In this document: positions 40,201 through 52,667 of the stretch, piece after piece | How the letters are laid out: each line of letters starts with the position of its first letter | How positions within the stretch are numbered: position 1 is the first letter of the stretch | Source: Pithys albifrons albifrons | Lineage: Eukaryota > Chordata > Aves > Passeriformes > Thamnophilidae | NCBI RefSeq assembly: GCF_047495875.1 | Contig: NC_092466.1 | Location: 12,334,561-12,398,560 of the forward strand | DNA: 64,000 nt | Direction of reading: 5' to 3' | The notes under the pieces: generated by a model | Database searches by the model: none | Told to the model about the DNA's origin: nothing | Seen by the model: the letters and a program-made list of their open reading frames with translations, nothing else | Program-made: the position numbers and the translations under genes

Positions 40201-42707
40201 TCTCTTAATACCCTTGGGAAAAGGTGTGTCTTCATCTTCCTCTTCTGAGAATAAATTCAGTCTCTAAATAAACTGGTACTGTGGCACATGCAAGACACAC
40301 CTGTGCCATCTCTGCAAACCTGGGAATTTCTCTTATATATGCATAGTTCTGTCCAAGTTTTTCCTTATTTTCAAACACATGGCATAAAACTACTCAGCTT
40401 TCTTCCTAATGTTTATTCCCTGGCAATTACTGGGTTTTCATCAACAGTTTTATTGTAGAAGATTAGCTAAAGCCAATGAGCTCAGTGATGGATAACAGGA
40501 GCAACTGGTTCTTCTGGCAAGTCCATCCAAGTAGCTTTATAAGCAAGTGCTGAGATTGCCAACTCCAATTCCTCTACAGCAAAAGACCTTGTAAACAGAG
40601 CTGGGTGGGTGGGTGGTGTTCTGACAGGGCAAGTGTTAAAAGGGAAGGGATTGTGGTACCAGGAGCCCTGAGTGCTGGCTGCTGGACTTTCACAACCTTT
40701 CTTAATGTCAGCTACCACTGTGGGGGGATCACATAGCCAGCTGCAACTAGCTCTTGGGATTATCTAGGTGTTTGAGGGATCACTGAGCTTTTCAAGCATG
40801 ATGTTATTGCTTGTCAGAGAGCAGCCAGCAAAGCAAGATGAAATGAAAGCAATATTTCCTCCTGAAACTTTTCAGAAGTTGTGAATATTTATGTACAATC
40901 AGTAGTGACAGGAGCAGACCTCTGTTCTTTGAAAAATGCTTTGAGACATCTGAAACTTTTAAACAAGTGGATGGGTGAAACTTTTGGGTTAACTTCTTAC
41001 TATTTCAGCTATAAGAACAGTTCTGCAAAGCTTTTGAGTCTAAATCTACATCATATACAATAATTTCCAACAAAATACAGCACTTAGTATAATTGGTAAG
41101 AAAAAAGTGTTCTGCTGTTAGAAGACAAGAGGAGCATTCAGCAGTTCTGGCTTCGATTTGCACATATTTCTTGCACCTGCAAATATTTTTACTTACTCTT
41201 TTTTCCCCACATACAGACAGCAAACTTACTTGAAAAGAGACTGCGTCTTTTTCAGCATGTTTGTCAACAAAAGCTTTTGCAGCTTTAGTTTGGATTTACA
41301 GAGAATGCTACACTGCAAATGACTTTAAAATTTGTTTTGTATTTCTTCTAATCCCACCTAGTTAAAATTCAGTGTTCTTGAATGAAGACTTGGCCATCTG
41401 CATCACTAGATTAGGCTACTGCTGAACACCTACCTGGGAGCATAAGAGACTGCACACTCGGAAACTTTCCTTTATGCTGCCCATGACAGCCTTTCTCATA
41501 CACCATGCAAGTAAATGTGTATTGCATTGATAGTGCCAGGATTTCAACCCTGCTGCTTTCCCTACTAAACCAGTTATGCATGGAACTAGCAGTTATTTAA
41601 GATAATATCTATTTTCTTTAACAAGAAAATTATCCTGCTGATAAAGCCTGAGTATGAAATACCACCTGTTAAACAGAACAGATTAGACATGGAAGGCCAT
41701 TCATTATCATCAAGGCTGCCAATGTTTGTTTATGCATAAGAAAACACTAGCCTTTGAGGCTTTTATTTTTCTATATCCACCAAGTTTTATTTTTTTAATA
41801 ATCAATTTCTAGCTGTTCCAAACGGCTTTCCCTCATGGGTATTCTGAGATTGTTTGTATGTATTCCCACTTATTGTACATAAATACTGGCTCTGAATGAT
41901 CTGTCATAAAAATTTGATTCTTATTTTGGGCTCCAAGAATAGATGGGCTCCCTTATATGCAAATATGGTAGGTTAATGAGGAAGGGTCTTAAGAGACAGG
42001 AAAGTTAGAGTCTTTGATAGGATAAAGTGGCCAACACACTGATTCAGACTGCTATGGTTAACTCACCATAATTAGAACAAAAAACAAACAAAAAACCCCA
42101 AACCCAACAACAAAAAAAACCAAACAAAAAACCCCAAACAAACAAATAAATGAAAAACTTATTAAGCAAAGACATACAATCTGTGATATTACACACTCGG
42201 TTTATTATACACTTGCTTAGGCAAAAGCAAGGTGATTGTTTTACAAAACCATAATAATACTAAAGACTAATATGAAAATATAATAAATACTGCAAAATAG
42301 TTTCTTTTACTTTCTTTTTTTGCTAACACTTGTGCACAGGTTGAAAAGGATCTTCATCTCATTATTATGAATAAAACTTAAATCTACCAATGTAAAGTTC
42401 AAGGCCATATTTTTGTCTGGTTCTCCTTTAGGTAAGTCTCAGCATCTTGTTTTGAATACCTTGCAATTAGGGGCTTATATTAGAGGCCCCATAATAGTGT
42501 TAAGACATTCACCTGATTGACTAGTAGGTCTTTGTTTTGAGAAACAGATTTTGTCTCAAGAAAGAACTTTCTCTGATATGTAATAAATGACACATCCTGC
42601 CTGGCCTCCTGTTGCCATTTTGTTGCTATACCATTCATCTATCCAACTTCAGTTTTGTTCAGTGTCCAAGAGAATTTTGGCACAAACTTGATCCAAAGTT
42701 GGCAGGA
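37254..42707. other. About 5.5 kb with no recognised gene between the two SINEs
   Basis: ORFs of up to 80 codons resemble nothing known. A slightly GC-richer patch at 40.47-40.74 kb is unassigned. The only clear low-complexity feature is the A/C tract at 42077. Confidence 0.55.
42077..42152. repeat. A/C-rich low-complexity tract
   Basis: About 76 bases with almost no G or T. AAAAAACCCCAAAC occurs twice, interspersed with CAAACAAA units. It is the mirror composition of the T/G tracts elsewhere in the window. Confidence 0.85.
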
Positions 42708-42719
42708 GGTGCTCCTGGT
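42708..42719. repeat. Target-site duplication, left copy (SINE 2)
   Basis: GGTGCTCCTGGT, repeated exactly at 43042-43053. On the plus strand it flanks the 3' (GT)n side of the inverted SINE. Confidence 0.9.
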
Positions 42720-42738
42720 GTGTGTGTGTGTGTGTGTG
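42718..42738. repeat. (GT)n tract forming the 3' tail of SINE 2
   Basis: About ten GT units on the plus strand, that is (CA)n at the 3' end of the minus-strand SINE. It directly abuts the target-site duplication, so it is the element's own tail and not a chance microsatellite. Confidence 0.9.
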
Positions 42739-43041
42739 GCTTGGCTTCGCGAACGAAGATTTGGGAAGGGCTGTCCCCACGTGGGTCTGCCCTTCCAGCC
42801 TGCGCAGTGGATTTTTTAGGTGAGGCTCAGCGTGTGCAGAACTGGCCTCACCATTTAAGTCCTGAGGTTCATCTGCCACGGCCGAGTGAGCTTGGACAGT
42901 GCCAGTGAAGTCCTCAGGACTAGAACCTACAACACCCGGCATTTCCCAGGAGCTCTCCCATCCAAGTACTAATCCGGGGCTGACCCTGCTTAGCTTCTGA
43001 GATCTGACGGGATCGGATGTCAGGGAGGCATTTAACTGCCT
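42720..43041 (-). mobile_element. 5S rRNA-derived SINE, full length, copy 2, inverted
   Basis: Read on the minus strand, positions 43041 down to 42923 match 5S rRNA more closely than copy 1 does. They keep GATCCCGTCAGATCTCAGAAG, the AAGCTAAGCAGGGTC box A region and TAGTACTTGGATGGGAGA of the box C region, which are the pol III internal control elements of 5S genes. The body from 42922 to about 42740 aligns with copy 1 through GTCCTGAGGACT, GTCCAAGCTCACTC, GTGGCAGATGAACCT, CCTAAAAAATCCACTGCGCA and CCCACGTGG. It ends in a CTTCGTTCGCGAAG hairpin and a (CA)n tail. Perfect 12-bp direct repeats flank it. Retained CpGs suggest it is the younger of the two. ORFs across it on both strands are not credible genes. 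Confidence 0.95.
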
Positions 43042-43053
43042 GGTGCTCCTGGT
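43042..43053. repeat. Target-site duplication, right copy (SINE 2)
   Basis: Exact 12-bp match to 42708-42719, directly adjoining the 5S head. Confidence 0.9.
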
Positions 43054-44845
43054 ACACCTAGGTCAATGTCATGGATCATCCATCACCACCTGGATTCTAA
43101 TTTTCAGCTATACTGAATGTGTCTAAAGCCATTCACATTGTGATTTTTCTCTGGAAAGTGAATATTTTAAAATTTCCAAGCTAGTTTCCTCCCAGATGTT
43201 CAGTAAGGCTTCCAGAAACATCAAGCTGACCAGCACATTTCAAGCTAAGAGGCTAAGGGGGATCTACTAGTTGAGCAAATCTTAAGATCATGTAGAAACC
43301 TGTAAAATTTCCAGTAAAGAAAATACAGCAAATATTCCTTTCTTTGACTTGGATAGGTTACTGCAATACAATAAGGCCCATTTGCAATAATAGGAATGGA
43401 CAAAGCTTGCCAAAATCTTGTAGTTTAATTAGGCTGAAATTCAAATGAGAGAGGTCCAGCTGTTGAAAGGAAAACTGTAAAGCTGAAGAGCTAGAAACAA
43501 TCACAGGTAAGTTAGAGATCCCTGTACCAATTGCAGAAAGCAAATCTGGTTGGCTGGCAAACCTTAAACCGAATTGTTCAATGAGAAATTTTACCCCAGG
43601 CTGTAATGCTTCCAAAATCTGTATCTACAGAAACAGAGGTTAGTGGCAACTGTGCATGTTATGCTTGCTGGGACAGAAAGTTTGGAGTTTACCCCAGACT
43701 TTTATTCTCTTTTGGTAAATTTCATTTCATTTTTTCATGTTGTAAGTTTTCTTTCCACCCTCCAGCTTTCATTCTCACCCTTAAAATAGATTGGATGTTT
43801 ATGCTCTAAGAGTCTCAAACTGATTCAGAGCTACAGGGAAAAGTCATCCCATCAGCCATGAAATCAGTCATGGTTATTCTCTATCTAGTGTGTTTTATCT
43901 GACTTCTCCAAATCTAATGTCTGTTCCTATGTATATGTTTGTGTAAATAATTATATAATAACGTAATAAATATACAAACAAATATAATAAATATATAAAC
44001 ATATAAGCTTCTCATAATAAACTCTACCTATTTTTAAATTTTTGTGACTTCAAATTCACAATATTTTAGTATACTAAAAAGTTTTTCACTTTCGTATCCT
44101 GAGAAAGTGTAGAAATACCAAGTTTACCTTGCATTAGGTGATTAGTTACATTACATATCTGCACATCTTGGTTCTTATTATTCCTTTTAAAATCCTGGCA
44201 TGATGTCATATGGAGATTATTTATAGGGACATTTACTTTAATCATCCACCTTTGAAGGAGCTAATATTACCAACATCAGCTTTCAACAATGATGCTGTTT
44301 CTCCCTAAAATACAAATATCTCAAAAAAACAGTAGGTTTAGATAGGTTTTATACTTTTTCTTCATCTGAATTTTAATGGCTAAAAGGTATTGTAATAGGA
44401 GAGGAATAATGACAGAAAACTCTCACCTGACAGTGTTGTTGCTCTGGCTAGGAGAAAGTTTGTCAGAGATTTTGAGCAGACTCTGTTGTACCACCAATAA
44501 AGAAGTGATTTACAAAGCACAAATCTCTTATCAATAAGAGTAACCTCTGTCAAGATTATACAGGAAGAAAGCACTGAGCTTAGGCAGACTGTGGGAAAGT
44601 TTGCTAAGAGCATAAAGCCAACTCATCTTTGCCAAAGTCTTGCATGTGACCAATAATTTAGCAGGTTTTTTTAAATGGGTGATGGAAACCTTTCACTGTG
44701 TTAAATAGCACAAATAATGAATATCTGATTTTCAGTGTGATATCAACAATCTTGTAGCCAAGTCCTGTAGAAATGCAGGACAGATTTACCCTTTCTGCAT
44801 AGAACTTCTCGCTAGAGAATTCTGTTTTGTTGCTAAGTTTTCTTT

Positions 44846-44892
44846 TTTGTTGGTTTTTTTTTTGTTGGTTTTTTTTGTTGGTTTTTTGTTTC
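44846..44892. repeat. T/G-rich tract with tandem TTTTTTGTTGG units
   Basis: TTGTTGG followed by a T-run occurs three times in succession with varying T-run length. The minus-strand reading produces a spurious lysine/asparagine/glutamine-rich ORF. Confidence 0.85.
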
Positions 44893-47800
44893 TGGCCCAC
44901 TGTTACTCCTCAAAAATACTATTAAAACTTGGCAAGTTGCTATGAATTCAGGTTGATTAGCATCTTAGGAATTATGAACGCAGGCACTTTGTTCTCAGGC
45001 AATTGTGTTCCAGATCAAGTGACATCAACAGATTCTTACCATTTTCAATTTACTTAACCAAATTCATAGGACAGTTAAAAAAAAATTGGTGTACAAAAGA
45101 TGTAAATTAAAAAGAAAATCTGATACTTCTTATGTCTGTGCACTGCAGCTGAAGAGAACTTATTGAAAACCAGTAACAGAATCAATTTCCTTGAACTGAT
45201 TTACGTTATTCCTAGAACTAGATTAAAACCAGAAGAGTTATCCTGGACTTTCATTATGGACATCAGAAGCAAATTTTAGTTTTTCCATGTTACTGCAGGT
45301 ACCCTGCACAATTCCTATTAGCACATCTTCACTTCTTAGTTCTAAACACAGCTCAACTGCATTCAGATTGGCTTTCAAGGAGCACATTTGCATCCTTCTA
45401 GTGCACTGCTGGCCACCACCTTGCTTAATGCTGTCTTTTCTGCCTTACATTTTTGCTGTGTGCTTGTTAGTGGCTTCCCTCTACCCATGATCTCTGGTCA
45501 TAAAGTGCTGACCATAAGGTTGTTTTATTTGTGTTTTTTTGTTTGATTTGTTGGGTTTTATTTGTTTATTGTTTAAGTTGACTATGAAGTTGATTTTTTT
45601 TTCAGCTGTATGTGAAATGTGTAATGTTTCTTTCTGTTTCAATGCACACCTTTTAGGACTTATTCCAGTGTTCAGTAGGCACCTTTCTTTACTTTCTGAA
45701 GGTAAAAGCTTGCCTGTTCTTGCAGTCTGCAGTGAGAGTTCTCTACTGTATCACTTGGCTCTTGAGACAGCATTTCTATTGCAGTGGTGACCTCTCACCA
45801 TGCTCAGTTAGATTTTTGCCTGCCTGGATAAGGAATTTTGGTTTGATTAGATTAAATCTATGAGGCAGCATGAAGTAACACTTCTTTCACTAATCCACTT
45901 GGAATTCCTTCAAAACTTGGTTTGCATCACTTGAAGCTATTTGCAGCACAAATTCTTGTCCCAGATCAGAACAATCCTGATTTTTGGAGAAAGTTTGGTT
46001 TGGGATTCAGACTCTTTATTTGCTGTATAAAAGAGTTTATTTAGTTTCCAGATTTATTAAGAAACATTTGGTTTTTTAGCTAAGAAAGCTCTTTGGTGAG
46101 CAAAGAATAAAAGAACTTCTCATCATGTTTAAAAGGAGAAGAGGGATGCAGAAGGGCAAATCAGAGGCTGAAAAATTTTCCATTTTAAAAAAATGAAATA
46201 CTGAATGCATTTGTTGATACTGGTGGTCATAGACATATATCCAAATTAGCTCTTTAAGCTTTTTAGTGGGACAAAATCCATCCACTCATACCTCCAGTTT
46301 TACTCATGAGAGTTTCTCAGGAACGAGAAACACTGTATTTTCTCTCAACTCTTCATACTACAAAACCATGAATGAATCTACCCTTTCACCATGAAGTGTA
46401 GCCCTACTGTTATTGTATTCACCATACAGATGAAACACAGTGCTCAAAAATCTCTCTAGAAATAAAATAATGAGTCTTTCATTTATTCACTTATAAAGTT
46501 CCTCTGGAAACCATGTATATATATAACACTTGTTCCAGTGATGTGGCACAGCATGGATTTTTGTAAAAGCTGATAGTGGTAAAGCAGGGAGGTGGGTCCC
46601 CATCCTACCTCACTTTCTGGTGTGAAGCTGATTGTAAGGTGGAAAATCAATATACAATAAAGACGGTGCATGTTGAAACTAAATTGAAATGATTGATTTT
46701 TTCCTGAGATCATTAGAGTCTCCCCCAGAATCTTTGTTTCTGGTTGTGGAGAATTATTTACTCTTCACTTTATGTTCATGATGTAGTTTATTTATTTTGT
46801 GGGGAGTAAGGCATTACTTGTGCAGGAAACAAATGCTGGAAATAACTGTACTTCAGATACACTCCCAGAAGTCCCTGTAAACAGAGAGTACTTAAAGGAA
46901 TGGATACCTTCTTAATCCATGAGCATCTTTAGCTGTTGTAAATTCCCCTTTCACCTCATGGAAAATAAATAATGCAGTGCATTAGTACAGTGTCATTTGC
47001 TATCAGAAGACTTTGGGTATCCTTCTGACTTGAGGCAGAGATGGCCTGGGGCTTATTATGAGCTTAATTGCAGGATGAGAAAAGAACTGTGTTCCTATTA
47101 TGGCACCTTGCCATGCTCAGATACTTCTTAAATGCTACATATATGTGTGTCGTGCATTAGTTTAAGAATAAATTGTGTTCTGTGTTCACATCCCAGGTTA
47201 GACTGCAGGAAAACTACAGACTCTGCTACAGTATAATTCAAAAAATGTCTTGCCCATCTGCTGAAGACTAACCTCTGACCTCTCCCCATGTTTCAGGATA
47301 CTCATGACTGGCAACTGAAATCTTAGTATAAGTACCATGTAATCAAGTCCTTTATGCTGTTTTGCATTTAACCTATGTTTATGTATTGTCTGTGGTGAAT
47401 AAATTATTTAAAATTCCTACATATTGTTACTTAAAAGAAATGGGTCCTTTGAGGGAACCTGATTAGTGTCAGTAGAAATAGACTATTGATATCAACTCTG
47501 CATAGATTTTTACATCCAAAAGAAAAAGTGGTTTTTCATGGGTAGCAGAGCAACATAGTGGCCATGAAAAATCCCTCGGCAAGTATCTGCCATGCTTGGT
47601 TCAGTCCTATGTTCAATGACCTTTGTTGTGAGGTTTTTGTTAATTCCCCACGTTCATGCTTCATGTTCTAATTAATTTCACCATCTGGAAGTGTTTGGTA
47701 CTATTCATTACATGTAGTCCTTTCTTAATGCTATCCCATTACTGATAATCACATTTCTGAGGCTAACCAGTTCCTACCTCAGTTTTTTTGAGAACCTGCA

Positions 47801-48422
47801 GAGTGTAATCACCAAGGAAGCAATGTCTGAACTCGGGAACAGAAGTGCTCACTTCCCTCACTCTGTGCTCATGATGATTTCCCTTATGTTTTTCCCACTG
47901 GATTTCATAAATTCTTTTTCATTTCTTTTTAATATACTTAGTTTTTCATTCTGCCTCTTTTTACACAATTCCAGTCTGAAAAGATCTTTCTCTCCCATTG
48001 ACCTCACAGTGATTGTTTTTCTTAATTTTATATCCTACAATCTGCCTTAACTCTAATGTCCACATTCACTAAGCAAGTTGTAACATTTTTGCAGCTGAAA
48101 ACTGATAATAAATCTCTGTGCCTAATTTCTCATGTGTAGGTCAAAGTAATATTATAACCTAAAATTCAAATAATCACCATTGCCATAGTCTTTACGGCTT
48201 CTATTTAAATCTATACATGACCTTTGTATCATACTAATCTGAGATTTATGCTTGACAAAAGTTTCCAATGCATTATCTATTGAGTGTTTACCCTACAGCA
48301 AGAGGCATCAAAGTCTGAAATGTCAAATCTTGAAACCCTCATTTAACATTTTTAGAGCTTCTTGAGACCCCAAAGTAGCCTCTTTCTCTAGACTGAAAAC
48401 TTTCAAAAAACTTCTTCTTTCT

Positions 48423-48441
48423 CCCCCCCCCCCCACCCCCC
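48423..48441. repeat. Poly-C tract with one A interruption
   Basis: An uninterrupted run of twelve C, one A, then six C, inside a longer pyrimidine-rich stretch (about 48409-48441). Confidence 0.9.
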
Positions 48442-51400
48442 AACACTCTGCATATTCTCTATTCCTTTTTCTCTGCTTCAATAGTAAGACGAAAGACCAC
48501 AGACGGGAAAGAACCATGGGAGAAAAATGCATACTATATCTCTCTTCCTTCTCCTTACCACCATAAAAATAATAAAAATTATACTTTCACGGGGAAATAA
48601 TCAAAAGAAAATCTGAATGAATTAATGGCTACTACATTTCCCATTTTCCTACTGGAAATTTTTTGAAAAAGCAAGGACTACTTGTGAAAAGAGTTACTGT
48701 TTTTCAATCTGCCCTGTTCCTAGTGCTTTGAGAAAACATAAATGCTTATGGAACAAAATATGGAGGTAACTAGAATTACAAACCTGTATCTTTTCACAAT
48801 TTTCTGACCACAGCAAAAATTAATATTTATATCTTAAGATATTTTCTTTTTTTTTATTGTGTTTCTCTAAGAATAAACAATATGTCTTCATCTGTTTGAT
48901 CATAGAATGAATGGAAATGAGATCAGAGGGAAAATATCACAGCAGAAATGCTGTATTTCAGTGGTCTGTTTCTGTCCAGGTCTGATGAATGTCAGTGTTT
49001 GCAGGACAGGGCAGTTTTACCCTGTGGTCCTCAGAATCTCACAGTTCACATTCAGCTAACAGGACTGTCAGGACCAGTGTGAGAGCAGGTGCTTTTAGAT
49101 CAAAAAGTCAAACATTTTCCATTTCTGAACCAGGAAAAGAATATGTGCATGAAAATCTGTAGGATGAATATCTCACTGCAGACTCCTTGGAGTGCCCTGA
49201 GACTCAAACCATTACGAGGAAAACGGTGTTTGCTGTTTCCTGTTTGACCTAATGACAACTTCAAACTCACACTGGAGTTATCATTGTAAACCCTTCCTTT
49301 CCTCTGCTGTGTACTTGCAACCAGTATATGCCTTTTCTTAGAGCAGCAGTGTAGGAAACAAAAGCTCTGTGCTGCCTGCTGGCCGTGTCACTGTGGGGAA
49401 AAGTAATAACTTTCCATTTGACCCTGTGGTACAAAACCTGATTCTTTGTATTCAAAACATGTGATTGCCACCCTACAGCTTTCTGAATTATCAGATACCC
49501 ACTAGAGAATGTTAGTAGATAGAGGATCCTTTTTGTTCCTGTCACAGATACAAATGAAAATGTGGTACCTCAGAGGCTTTGCACAGACATGGTGTGAGAC
49601 TCACTGAGCTTCTCTTGCAATGCAGTGGAGTCATCTTGTGCAAATGGGAGTGTTTCCTTGGTCAGTTCCAAACTGTTCTTACAGTGTGTGCATTTCACTT
49701 TGAGAACAACAAACATCTTTAGAGCTACCAGTTCACAGCTCAGCAATCACCTTCTCAAGTTGGACTATCCTGCAATGGGGCTGTTCCTGCTTCTGCCCTC
49801 TATATGACCAGTATCAACTTTACAGAGGCACTTGGTTCCTGTTACTCTGAACAGCAGCTCAGAATAGGCCTGTTAATATCTGGCTGCTCCCAGGGATGGC
49901 TGTGATCTACAGCTAATTATTATTTGTAAAGCATTTTCTAGTCCCCAGAAGAAAAGGCCTTGGTGCTCCCCAGCAGAGAGCTATTGGTTCATGCTGGGAT
50001 ACAGCTGGCAGGATGCCCTGCTCCAAAGAGGTTTCCTCACAGCTATTTTAAAATAATTAGCTGATCTGGTACCTAGTGCTCTTCCTAATTCTTATCTAAC
50101 ATAACCAATTTGCAAATGCGCATCCTCGTGTGCAGGCATGTCTGTAAAAGAAACATGGCCAGAGGGCAGGCAGGAGCCACAGCCACAGTGAACGTGCAGC
50201 TGCGGCCACAAACGGTACCTGGGGAGCAACAAAACTCTCAGAAAATACATGTCACTATTCTGCTTAGGAGTGGGAAAAGCATAACCGTGACTGAGACAAT
50301 GGATGGGGAAGATGTTACTCAATTTTTTTCTTAAAATATGATCTTGGATATGCAAATGAACATGAAGACAGTAGAAAAAGTGCCCAGCTCTGGCTGGAGA
50401 AGGTAGTCCCTCTGTCCTGCCTGGCCACTCAGCACTGGGGAGAGTGAGGCACAATTCAGCTGAAATTTAGAAGCAGCTGTTGCACCATGGTTTGTTTAAA
50501 ACTGTTTTTCTCCAGGATGTAATTATTTAAAATAAATCTTGTCCATTAAAATGACATGTTTGAGTAGTTATATAATGCAGTGTAGGGTTTGTTAAAATAG
50601 AAAAGCATAGGATATTCAAAAGCTTAATCTGGATAGAAAAATAAACATGTGATTTAAAAAGGAACATTTATGTATATGAAAAATACGTATGTTTTTCTAA
50701 TCCAAGCTTTAGCATCTTAGCAATTTATTTTTCACTGTTAGGCACTCTTGAAAAAAAACAAACAAACTGTACAAAATCCTTTGCCTCCTTTAGTATCTCA
50801 AACTGAGCTCCTCAAAATAGATATTTATCTATTTAATAAGGATATGTATTCTTTTCAAATATATTGTCTGCTTTTGATACTTTTTTAAATTTGCATTTTC
50901 AGAATCAACTACCATGTACATGAAGACATGAACTTGAAAGTAAAGTTATCCAAGTTCAGAGATAATGAATAAACCAAACCAAGTCTGAAAATAAAGACTG
51001 GAAATCTATGGGTTTTAAGTAAAGGAGAAATATTTAAATATTAATATTACACATAAAAGAAACACTTGAAACCTCCTAATTTGATGTTCTATCGCATGTC
51101 TGTACTCGAAGCAAAACCTTAGCAATAAGGAAAACAATTGTTGCATATATGTGAACTACAGGAGTTTTGAGCTTGGGGATTGATACAGTCAACCATATCC
51201 CTCAAAAATTGCTTTAAAGGAAAAAATACAAATTAAATTGTAAAAATTTATTTATTAATAATGCCTTGGCTTTTAAGCTCTTATGGTCCACATCTTCTTG
51301 ATACAAGGATTGAAATACTTATTTTTAACTAAAAATGGAGTCTTTTATTTATGCACTTTCAGAAACCGAGACTCTGTGATGCAAATACTCAAGAGTGGGT

Positions 51401-52420
51401 GGTGTTTGATCCAGCAGGGTAACACAAATTTGGATTGTACAGGCTATTTCACATCCCTTGCACTGAAGGTGCTCTGCAGTTCCTATTCCTGGTACAGCAG
51501 GGTGAATCAAAGTGTCTCACACTCTTCACTCTGTAATGTCAGGGGTATAATTTTTGGTGGAACAGAGCAAATTTAAGTAACATGCCAGGGATGAAAGCAG
51601 AAGTCACTTGCAGCAAAAGAATTCAATGCAGAACTGCCAAACTTCCTTCTAAGTTTCCTCTTGGTTGGATTCCCCATCCCTCTGAAACTACCTTCCATTA
51701 GTGGCACAACATTTTATGTCTCATGCAATACACTTGTGATTGTGTACTCCAGCAAAGTGTGAATATTATCTGTCAGATAGCTTATGATCAGTGCACATAA
51801 GCAGAGCCCAGAAGGCTTGCTTCTATTTTCAGCTGTACTACCACTGCCTCTGATCCATGACAAGGTCGCCTGAGTCAATGAAATCCCTGGCTGCTTGTCT
51901 CCAATAATTAAGCAGTAAAACTTTAAAATGCGCACCCCAAAGCGAGAGGTCACTGTACTGATTGTCTGCATAAGTACTTTTGTGGGGAGAAAATACCAGA
52001 TCCTAAAGGGCTCTTTAATCCATCCCAAAAAAGTCTAATGAGAACTGAGGGTTGGCAGTTTAAAGTTGGATGTGTCTGAATGAGAAGCAAGATAAAGATT
52101 TTGAACACTGAAACTGAATATCTGTCTGCAGAAATGATAAAGGTAAATGATAGATTCGGCAGTTCTGGAAGTGTTTTGTCTGAAGACCTATCTATCTTTT
52201 CAGGCAAAATTACCTCAACTGAGAGCTGATTAGTGGGTTCAGTACAAGAACCACTCTTATTAATTATCATATCTGTGGTATGACTGTGGTGGTCTAGTAG
52301 TACCTCCTGCTGTAGACACTTGAACTGCCAGCTGCATTATCCAGGCAAGTGCAAAAGGTATCATTCAATAGGTTTGTGAGAACTCTTGGGTTAGAATAGC
52401 ATATTCTAATAACATTTATT

Positions 52421-52484
52421 AACAAAAAAAACCCAAAACCAAAACAAAACAAAAACAACCCAAAACCCCAAAACAAACCCAAAA
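52421..52484. repeat. A/C-rich low-complexity tract abutting a CR1 5' end
   Basis: About 64 bases of only A and C, with AAAACCCCAAAAC-type segments. It ends where CR1 similarity begins, so it marks or obscures the 5' truncation point of the neighbouring element. Confidence 0.85.
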
Positions 52485-52667
52485 GCCTGTGTATGACTGA
52501 GCACTGGAGCAGACTGTCCAGAGAGGCTGTGGAGTCTCCTTTGGAGATATTCACAAACCATCTGGATGAGATCCTGAGTAACCTGTTCTGGGGGACCCTG
52601 CCTGAGCAGCAAGGTTGGAGTGTATGACCTCCAGTGGCCCCTCAAAACTTATCCATTCTGTGACTGG
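52485..52667 (+). mobile_element. CR1 LINE, short 3' end fragment, plus strand
   Basis: The plus strand reads GACTGTCCAGAGAGGCTGTG, GAGTCTCCTTTGGAGATATT, CACAAACCATCTGGATGAGATCC and TGAGTAACCTGTTCTGGGGGACCCTGC-like segments. It then reads GAGCAGCAAGGTTGGAGTG, ATGACCTCCAGTGGCCCC and CCATTCTGTGACTGG, which is the canonical avian CR1 3' end with one octamer-like unit. The order and tail fix the orientation. It is severely 5'-truncated and non-coding. Confidence 0.93.

Larger units (their letters stand above)
43054..52420. other. About 9.4 kb with no recognised gene
   Basis: The longest ORF is 120 codons (50.09-50.45 kb, minus), in a locally GC-richer patch that I cannot assign. No interspersed repeat is recognised. 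Low-complexity tracts at 44846 and 48423 are listed separately. Confidence 0.55.

Noticed and set aside
41500..41570. tRNA-like box A and box B motifs on the minus strand
   Set aside because: The two boxes are about 10 bases apart, far too close for a tRNA, and no cloverleaf can be drawn.
42612..42942. ORFs of 97-98 codons on both strands
   Set aside because: They lie over SINE 2 and its (GT)n tail; the reading frames follow the repeat, not a gene.
50092..50454. 120-codon minus-strand ORF in a GC-richer patch
   Set aside because: No recognisable domain and no flanking splice signals consistent with the frame; an overlapping ORF exists on the other strand.
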